Below, piece after piece: positions 6,991 to 11,691 of a DNA stretch of 11,691 nucleotides. The translations under genes were made by a program, and so were the position numbers. Every line of letters begins with the position of its first letter. Position 1 is the first letter of the stretch. The DNA is taken from positions 1 through 11,691 of the forward strand of contig DJCX01000100.1 of assembly GCA_002430755.1 (NCBI GenBank), read 5' to 3'. The stretch comes from Flavobacteriales bacterium UBA5939 (lineage in GTDB: Bacteria > Bacteroidota > Bacteroidia > Flavobacteriales > Schleiferiaceae). The notes beneath the pieces were generated by a model. It was not told the origin of the DNA, ran no database searches, and saw nothing but the letters and a program-made list of their open reading frames with translations.

Positions 6991-7936
6991 CCTTTTCGCG
7001 GATACTTTCAATAAACTCATGTGCAGTGGCTTGTTCCAAAGCATCAATCGTTTGACCCTCTAGTTTGTGGTAACGGAGTCCTCTGCGGAATGCCTCTACG
7101 ATGGATGGGTTTGAACTCTTCATGTAGTTGATAGACCCATAGGAGAACATTACTTCACTGTGGTTGGGGCCAATCTCTAGTAATGCGCCGTCGCTCAGCG
7201 TGAGGTAGTTACAAAGCACCATTTGGTAGGCCTTTCCTTCTTTGGTTTGTTCGCTCAAGATATTGTTGAGCAGCGTATCGAGTACCGCGTGCAACTCTTC
7301 TTTGAGTTGGTTTTTTACGCGATCTGACATTCTTGAATTATTACTTACGTAACGAATTTGACCAATGAGATTATCGAACGCGCCTGCTACCCAGAATTCT
7401 GTGCTCTTAATGCCTTCGCTGAGTTTTGTGAGTTCCTGTCCTTTGTGAATCAAGGCTTGTGGAATAGCAAGCGGATCAAACCGTTCCTGACGACGCATGT
7501 TTTCCATCACCCACAGGTAATAGCGAAAAGCACTTAATCCAGGCTGGTCCATATACCGGTATAAGGGCACTTCTTTGGCGGTGAAGTACAACTGAGCATT
7601 TGGTTGTGTTAGGGCCAATTCTAAATTCTTCCGCGTATTTTCCAAATAGAAATCGATATCGCCATAATCCTTGATAGGAGGAAGGGTTGTACATACTACA
7701 ACTTGACTGTTCTCTTCAGGTCTCGAGCGCAGTGCATCAATACTGATGGAAAAATGATTGGCCAATTTTACCATTTCATCTGCCGTCAATGGCGTAGCAC
7801 CAGTACGCTTGCGGTAAAGGGAAGCGCGCGAGCAACCCAACACTGCCATAAGGTCAGCGGTAATCTTTGATTTGCCTTTAGTTGAGCTGAATATCTGCTC
7901 AAACAATTGTTGTTGAAAGGCGTTGGGTTGAAACAT
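6977..7936 (-). CDS. Helix-turn-helix protein, probable transcription regulator of unknown role
   Basis: The protein has 319 residues from the ATG at 7936. Residues 25-66 look like a small Cro/C1-type helix-turn-helix: ITADLMAVLGCSRASLYRKR, then a helix TADEMVKLANHFSIS. The remaining 250 residues have no signal peptide, no membrane segment and no catalytic motif I recognise; they look mostly helical with conserved-looking stretches such as ALLEIGPNHSEVMFSYGSINYM. This could be a ligand-sensing or oligomerising domain. I cannot name the family beyond a Bacteroidota-style HTH protein. The reading frame extends 24 codons upstream, but those run back through the divergent promoter region and into the neighbouring gene, so 7936 is preferred. 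The gene diverges from the transferase-like gene at 7979 and overlaps the end of purT by 14 bases. Control of the divergent gene or of itself is plausible but unproven. Confidence 0.75.
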   Translation of the reverse strand: MFQPNAFQQQLFEQIFSSTKGKSKITADLMAVLGCSRASLYRKRTGATPLTADEMVKLANHFSISIDALRSRPEENSQVVVCTTLPPIKDYGDIDFYLENTRKNLELALTQPNAQLYFTAKEVPLYRYMDQPGLSAFRYYLWVMENMRRQERFDPLAIPQALIHKGQELTKLSEGIKSTEFWVAGAFDNLIGQIRYVSNNSRMSDRVKNQLKEELHAVLDTLLNNILSEQTKEGKAYQMVLCNYLTLSDGALLEIGPNHSEVMFSYGSINYMKSSNPSIVEAFRRGLRYHKLEGQTIDALEQATAHEFIESIREKVNAL

Positions 7937-7945
7937 GGTCGTGTA

Positions 7946-7953
7946 GTAATTAC
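7946..7953. promoter_or_regulatory. Short palindrome, possible operator
   Basis: GTAATTAC is a perfect 8-bp palindrome in the 42-base gap between the HTH gene and the transferase-like gene. It lies just upstream of the + strand -7 motif and at the expected start region of the - strand transcript, so a bound protein could affect both. A palindrome this short can arise by chance. Confidence 0.2.
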
Positions 7954-7955
7954 CA

Positions 7956-7988
7956 TAAATGTATCTATTTTTGGCGCAATGAGTCAAA
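7956..7988 (-). promoter_or_regulatory. Putative promoter of the HTH gene
   Basis: On the - strand, TTTG (7988-7985) is followed after 21 bases by TACATTTA (7963-7956), one base from the TAnnTTTG consensus. The HTH start codon begins 19 bases beyond it. The -33 part lies inside the first codons of the divergent gene. Confidence 0.4.
7966..7973 (+). promoter_or_regulatory. Putative -7 element of the transferase-like gene
   Basis: TATTTTTG matches TAnnTTTG on the + strand and ends 5 bases before the ATG at 7979, again suggesting a very short or absent leader. No clear TTG is present at the -33 spacing. Confidence 0.4.
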
Positions 7989-8917
7989 CCCCTCCGAAAT
8001 CTTACCAATATTCCCAGATGCCTGGGAATATATTACATCATCCAAAGACCGGTGAGGAGGTTCTGTTTTCGGCACCAAGTTTTCGAAAAGGAAATTCGAG
8101 TTTCCTGAAGAGCCGTGGCTTGCAAGTGCTAAACGCGTTGGCGGCCTTAAAGGTCCAAGTCGTAGGGAGTTTCTGGTTGCCTGGAATGCACCTTCATAGT
8201 CCTGAGAAACTCCAGAATTTACGCCATATCCCTTTATTGCCCAAGCATTCATTATTTGTGGGAACGTCTAGCGCGCCAATCCATTCCAAAAATTGGTACA
8301 GCTTCAAGGGCGACCCGTTAATGGTTGTAGAAAACAAATGGGATAGCGTTGAGGATTATGTTTCCAGCTTTAAAAAGAAGTACCGCGCTCGATACCGAAA
8401 GGCGATGGAATTGAACCAAAGCATTGAGACGTATTACGTCAGCTCAGAGCGAGATTTTCAGGAGTGTTGTGAAATGTTTCAGGCGACTTTAGCCCCAAAG
8501 GTGGCTGCGCTTCCTGATAATCTTTCTGTTTTGCTGGAAGGTTTTGGTCACTGGTTTGGCGACTCCTATAAAGTTCTTGCTGCACAAAAAGATGGTCAAA
8601 TAGTCGGTTTCATAGGATACCTAAAGGACGGAGATGTTCTTCGTGCAATGCACTACGGCGCTTTGGACGAAGCTCCAGATGGACTGTATAGCATGCTGAT
8701 GTTTGAAGTCATTCATCGCGGCATAGAGGGTGGGTTCACCGAGATCAATTTAGGACGAACAGCCACAGAAATAAAAAGTACTTACGGGGCTCGGCCCATA
8801 GAAAACTACTTCTCCTTTTATACCAACAAACCTGTTCTTAGAATGATTCTCAGAGTAGCGTACAAGCGTTATCGTCCAAAAAGCTATACATTGAGAAGCC
8901 CGTTCAAGGCAAGATAA
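7979..8917 (+). CDS. GNAT/FemAB-like (BioF2-type) acyltransferase, substrate unknown
   Basis: A 312-residue protein without signal peptide or membrane segments, so cytoplasmic. The C-terminal half resembles the acetyltransferase fold of FemAB/BioF2-like proteins. A basic helix FKKKYRARYRKA near 130-141 is followed by ERDFQECCEMFQATL, then the paired strands KVLAAQKDGQIVGFIGYLKDG. YGALDEAPDGLYSMLMFEVI follows, and a closing signature INLGRTATEIKSTYGARP. The last motif (G-R-T-x-x-E-x-K-x-x-x-G-A) is characteristic of this group, which transfers acyl or aminoacyl groups to cell-wall, lipid or peptide substrates. The actual substrate cannot be read from the sequence. The ATG at 7979 is preferred over an earlier TTG at 7907, which would lie inside the divergent HTH gene. 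The aldose epimerase gene follows after 26 bases on the same strand and may be co-transcribed. Confidence 0.8.
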   Translation: MSQTPPKSYQYSQMPGNILHHPKTGEEVLFSAPSFRKGNSSFLKSRGLQVLNALAALKVQVVGSFWLPGMHLHSPEKLQNLRHIPLLPKHSLFVGTSSAPIHSKNWYSFKGDPLMVVENKWDSVEDYVSSFKKKYRARYRKAMELNQSIETYYVSSERDFQECCEMFQATLAPKVAALPDNLSVLLEGFGHWFGDSYKVLAAQKDGQIVGFIGYLKDGDVLRAMHYGALDEAPDGLYSMLMFEVIHRGIEGGFTEINLGRTATEIKSTYGARPIENYFSFYTNKPVLRMILRVAYKRYRPKSYTLRSPFKAR

Positions 8918-8943
8918 GTGCGATTATTTTTCACGATTAAGAG

Positions 8944-9723
8944 ATGTTTCAATCCTTCAGAAATTCTTTCGGTAGCATTACTGTCGCCTCCACAGGGGCA
9001 TCCCTAGTACAGGCTGAGTTGCAGGGCAAAGAGCTGCTTCACGATTTTGGTGATCAATGGCAGGGTTGGGTTTCTGGGGCAGTTATGTTTCCCTTTCCGG
9101 TTCGTATGTCCTCAGGAACAGTGATGAAATTCGAGGGAGTGGAATATCACTGGCCCATCAACGATGAGAAACATCGCGCTGCGTTGCACGGTTTAACTCC
9201 GGGGGAAGAATTTGAATTGGCCCAAATAGCCAATGGCATACAAGCGAGTTGGACGTATGACGGTGCGAAAGACTTTTATCCGTTTCCTTGTAAACTAACA
9301 ATTACCTACATCCTTAGTCAGGAAGGCTTAAGTCTTTCGTGTCGGGTTCAAAATTTAGGAACAACGAGTTTGCCTTATCACATGGGTTGGCATCCGTATT
9401 TCAAGACCAATGCCCCAGCTTTGAATCCAGTACCGGCCCATCGATTGAAGAAGAATGAAGTGAGCCATCCGGGGGGGAAAATTCCTTTTGAAGGGTTCGA
9501 TTGGACCGAAGAAGTGGACGGTGCCTTTTTTATGGATTCTATCAAGCATGGGGATACCACTATCCAACCATTGTCCACCATTACGCAGGTATTCTGTCCG
9601 GCTGGGGCTCCCTTTGTGGCTATTGAGCCAATCACCGGTCTAGGTCATCCGGATTTTCCTTGGCGCATTGTAGCACCAGGAGGAGTTGATGAGGTGATTA
9701 CGACTATTCGCGTAGGGAAGTAA
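8944..9723 (+). CDS. Aldose 1-epimerase (mutarotase) family protein
   Basis: A 259-residue cytoplasmic protein of the galactose-mutarotase fold, which interconverts alpha and beta anomers of free sugars or sugar phosphates. Key residues are visible: Arg54 in MFPFPVRM, His82 in AALHGL, catalytic acid His150 in GWHPYF, and catalytic base Glu228 in IEPITG. At 259 residues it is shorter than GalM (about 340) and resembles the compact members of the family. The substrate (glucose, galactose or a hexose phosphate) is not determined. The ATG lies 26 bases after the transferase-like gene. Its tail overlaps the end of the convergent GH32 gene by 20 bases, leaving no room for a terminator. It may support the sugar released by that enzyme, but it is on the opposite strand, so this is inference. 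Confidence 0.92.
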   Translation: MFQSFRNSFGSITVASTGASLVQAELQGKELLHDFGDQWQGWVSGAVMFPFPVRMSSGTVMKFEGVEYHWPINDEKHRAALHGLTPGEEFELAQIANGIQASWTYDGAKDFYPFPCKLTITYILSQEGLSLSCRVQNLGTTSLPYHMGWHPYFKTNAPALNPVPAHRLKKNEVSHPGGKIPFEGFDWTEEVDGAFFMDSIKHGDTTIQPLSTITQVFCPAGAPFVAIEPITGLGHPDFPWRIVAPGGVDEVITTIRVGK

Positions 9724-11146
9724 GAGCACCTTCTTTAAGTCCTTCAAATTCCAATTTATTAAAGGGGGCTTTAGGGAAAAAGGTGGCAGTCATCGCCGTT
9801 AGACCACCGTCGGCCAAGAGCTCTAGGCTCATCACGTCTATGTACATTTCGTAAGCCTCTCCATTGGTTTTTCGTGGGCCGCGCATGATGTTTTTGAAAG
9901 AAGGTTCGAAATCTACCAATCCGCATTTAGAGCGGTCGATATAAATGGAATCCACACTGGTCCAAATGTCCAAAGTGTCGCCTGCTGCAGAAGTCATTCG
10001 CAGCGACCACTGAGGCTCTGCAGAGAAATTAATTCCAAAAGTATTGGCCCCACGAAGCCCCATTGTTGGTTCGAGATAGGCTTGGAATCCATTACCTCCA
10101 TGTAAGCGGAACTGTTGTTTGATGTGGAATTGGCCATCAAGCTCTACAAGAGATAGCTCTCTTGGTAGGGTCATACTGCTGCGCCACTTGTAGGTAGGCA
10201 CCACTTGCGCGTATTCCCAATTACTCATCCAGCCCATAAAGAGTTTCTTGCCGAGGTTCGTTGGGGCGTTCCACCAGTTTACGCCAGCGTAATTGTCGCG
10301 TCCCCAATCCATATAGCGCTGGTCCTCGTGCTCAGCGATGAATTCCTTTCCGTCCCAATGCCCAACGAAGTATTGCGTTCCTGATCCGCCGTTTGGTGCA
10401 CCACTGCCTATGCTTACCAGTAGGATGTCCTTGCGGATGCCTTCTTCAGTAGTGAGCGAAAAGAGTTCAGGGCATTCCCATACGCCACCATGGTTGCCGT
10501 ATTCGCCAGAAAAACGGCTCAGCGGGGTCCAGTCCAACAAGTTTTCACTGCCGTAAAATGCTATTTCTTGCCCCACAGTCAGGGCGCATATCCACTGCGT
10601 ACCGTCCCACATCATCTTAGGGTCGCGGAAGTCTTTTAATTCTGGGTTTGGAAGAACGGGGTTGCCCTGGTAAAATTCGTAGGTCATCCCACCGTCGAGG
10701 CTGTAGCTAATTCCTTGAGTCTGCACATCGCTTGGACGCTTGTGGAACGTGTACATCGCGATAATGGGAGGGATGCTATCCACGGCTAAGCCGCTCACGT
10801 TAAAGGTGTCAATAACAGCAGACCCGCTAAAAATGTAGCCCAGGGCCGTATCGGGATAAATGGCGATAGGATGCTCGGTCCAATGCACCAGATCTTTCGT
10901 ACTCGCGTGTCCCCAATGCATAGGGCCCCACTGATTGCCTTCTGGATAATATTGGAAATACAGGTGGTAGGTTCCGTCTTTGTAAAACATCCCGTTCGGA
11001 TCATTCATCCAATGGGCTTCGGGCGAAAAGTGATATAGCGGGCGATATACCTCAGAAGTATCTACACCAGAAGTTTGATTTGGGTCCAATTCCGTCGGCG
11101 CACAGGCCGTGAAATACAAAAGGGTGGCTAGAATGAAATATCTCAT
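9704..11146 (-). CDS. Glycoside hydrolase family 32 lipoprotein (levanase / fructan beta-fructosidase / invertase type)
   Basis: A 480-residue enzyme expected to release fructose from fructans or sucrose. A short hydrophobic leader ends in FTAC, a lipobox-like site with Cys15, so the protein is probably a membrane-anchored lipoprotein in the periplasm or on the surface. The GH32 catalytic triad is complete: nucleophile Asp49 in HWMNDPNG, stabiliser Asp175 in FRDPKM and acid/base Glu224 in WECPELF. Other family hallmarks are FQYYPEG, GPMHWGHA, FSGSAV, NGGSGTQYFVG, DNYAGVNW, GWMSNWEYA and MTLPREL, a pattern closest to SacC-type levanases/exo-inulinases. The C-terminal part from about 350 should be the beta-sandwich domain. 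The ATG overlaps the kinase stop as ATGA, implying translational coupling. The exact substrate, levan, inulin or sucrose, cannot be settled from sequence alone. Confidence 0.95.
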   Translation of the reverse strand: MRYFILATLLYFTACAPTELDPNQTSGVDTSEVYRPLYHFSPEAHWMNDPNGMFYKDGTYHLYFQYYPEGNQWGPMHWGHASTKDLVHWTEHPIAIYPDTALGYIFSGSAVIDTFNVSGLAVDSIPPIIAMYTFHKRPSDVQTQGISYSLDGGMTYEFYQGNPVLPNPELKDFRDPKMMWDGTQWICALTVGQEIAFYGSENLLDWTPLSRFSGEYGNHGGVWECPELFSLTTEEGIRKDILLVSIGSGAPNGGSGTQYFVGHWDGKEFIAEHEDQRYMDWGRDNYAGVNWWNAPTNLGKKLFMGWMSNWEYAQVVPTYKWRSSMTLPRELSLVELDGQFHIKQQFRLHGGNGFQAYLEPTMGLRGANTFGINFSAEPQWSLRMTSAAGDTLDIWTSVDSIYIDRSKCGLVDFEPSFKNIMRGPRKTNGEAYEMYIDVMSLELLADGGLTAMTATFFPKAPFNKLEFEGLKEGALTSLRE

Positions 11147-11691
11147 GAAGCGTCGATAAAGGCTTTTAATTCGGTTTTACTAATTACAGGGTTGGCTCCT
11201 TCTTTACTAGCTATCACAGCGCCAAGGGCAGCGGCGTAATCTAGTGTTAGTTGCGGTTCTAATAAGTGGGAAATGCCAAAGAGCATTGCGGCTAGAAAGC
11301 TATCTCCAGCACCCACAGTGTCTTTTACCGTTACTGGAAAGATCTTGCTCTGAAGCGTACCAAGACTATTTACCCAAAGCGCGCCTTGGCCGCCTCGGGT
11401 CACTATGAGTTCTTGGGTGCCAAAGCGTTTGTGCAGGGCTTTAAAACCCTTTTCTGGGTTGGCGTCTAATTGCGACCACTCCGCAAGTAACGCATATTCT
11501 TCCTCGTTGACCTTTACGATTTCTGTGCCCTCAAGTAATTCGAGGATTCGTACTTGGTCGATATATGGTTTTCTAAGATTTAGGTCAAAGACACGCATGC
11601 TAGCCTTCGCCCTTAGCGCTTTCAAGGATTCGAAGCTCTGATTGTTTCGTGTAGCTAAAGACCCGTGCAAGAGCAGGTCGCCCGGCTCCCA
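11143..11691 (-). CDS. PfkB-family sugar kinase, probable fructokinase (N-terminus outside window)
   Basis: The last 182 residues of a ribokinase-fold kinase; the reading frame is open at the right edge, so the start lies beyond the window. Visible parts include GDLLLHGSL, VFDLNLRKPY (the D-x-N-x-R substrate-side motif), KVNEEEYALL, ELIVTRGGQGALW and the catalytic signature DTVGAGDSF, with GAGDSF at bases 11313-11296. The Asp of GAGDS is the catalytic base and the glycines form the anion hole. The sugar-binding N-terminal part is missing, so fructose specificity comes from context: the gene is joined by a 4-base ATGA overlap to a GH32 fructose-releasing enzyme. The pair would hydrolyse a fructan or sucrose and phosphorylate the fructose after uptake. 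Upstream genes for the transporter are expected but not visible. Confidence 0.9.
   Translation of the reverse strand, partial: WEPGDLLLHGSLATRNNQSFESLKALRAKASMRVFDLNLRKPYIDQVRILELLEGTEIVKVNEEEYALLAEWSQLDANPEKGFKALHKRFGTQELIVTRGGQGALWVNSLGTLQSKIFPVTVKDTVGAGDSFLAAMLFGISHLLEPQLTLDYAAALGAVIASKEGANPVISKTELKAFIDAS

Noticed and set aside
7907..7978. 24-codon N-terminal extension of the transferase-like protein from a TTG
   Set aside because: It would run through the divergent HTH gene's start and the promoter motifs; the ATG at 7979 fits better.
8918..8943. TATTTTTC in the gap before the epimerase as a promoter, and GTG...CAC as a hairpin
   Set aside because: The motif misses the final G of TAnnTTTG and has no clear -33 partner, and the hairpin has only a few pairs; co-transcription with the upstream gene is simpler.

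Overview
This 11.7 kb window is densely coding and looks chromosomal. It probably comes from a Bacteroidota bacterium, perhaps a Flavobacteriales relative; this is inferred from gene families and signals, not from a database match. Four observations support it. A metal-linked trio is present (HYC_CC_PP-type small protein, HMA-domain protein, TonB receptor with an AACCDLSESFETN plug motif), which I know from Bacteroidota. Promoter-like motifs of the Bacteroidota form TAnnTTTG lie before several genes. Clear Shine-Dalgarno sequences are scarce. The phosphoenolpyruvate carboxylase has the TAHPTQFYPG variant.

Layout, left to right. (1) The 3' end of a YdhF-like aldo/keto reductase is followed 2 bases later by a complete phosphoenolpyruvate carboxylase gene (ppc), both on +. 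(2) A strong symmetric GC hairpin flanked by A and T runs separates ppc from an operon arriving on the - strand and probably terminates both. (3) That - strand operon runs, in transcription order, from a Cys/His-rich secreted protein (5786-5370) to a secreted HMA-domain protein (5323-4937) to a TonB-dependent outer-membrane receptor (4929-2896). Together they suggest capture and uptake of copper or another soft metal across the envelope. (4) purT (5830-6990, +) diverges from this operon across 43 bases containing two overlapping promoter-like motifs. (5) purT overlaps tail-to-tail with a - strand helix-turn-helix protein of unknown role. That gene diverges across 42 bases from a + strand acyl/aminoacyltransferase-like gene, which is followed by an aldose 1-epimerase. 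(6) The epimerase gene overlaps by 20 bases the tail of a - strand pair: a PfkB-type sugar kinase (cut by the window edge) and a GH32 lipoprotein joined by an ATGA overlap. This pair reads as a fructan/sucrose utilisation unit.

The genes form three functional themes: central carbon and purine metabolism (ppc, purT), envelope metal handling (the trio), and sugar use (GH32, kinase, perhaps the mutarotase). There is no gene-free stretch over 60 bases, and I see no RNA gene, insertion sequence, CRISPR array, prophage or sign of recent transfer. The least explained parts are the metal trio and the divergent regulator/transferase pair. I see no clear-cut new system.
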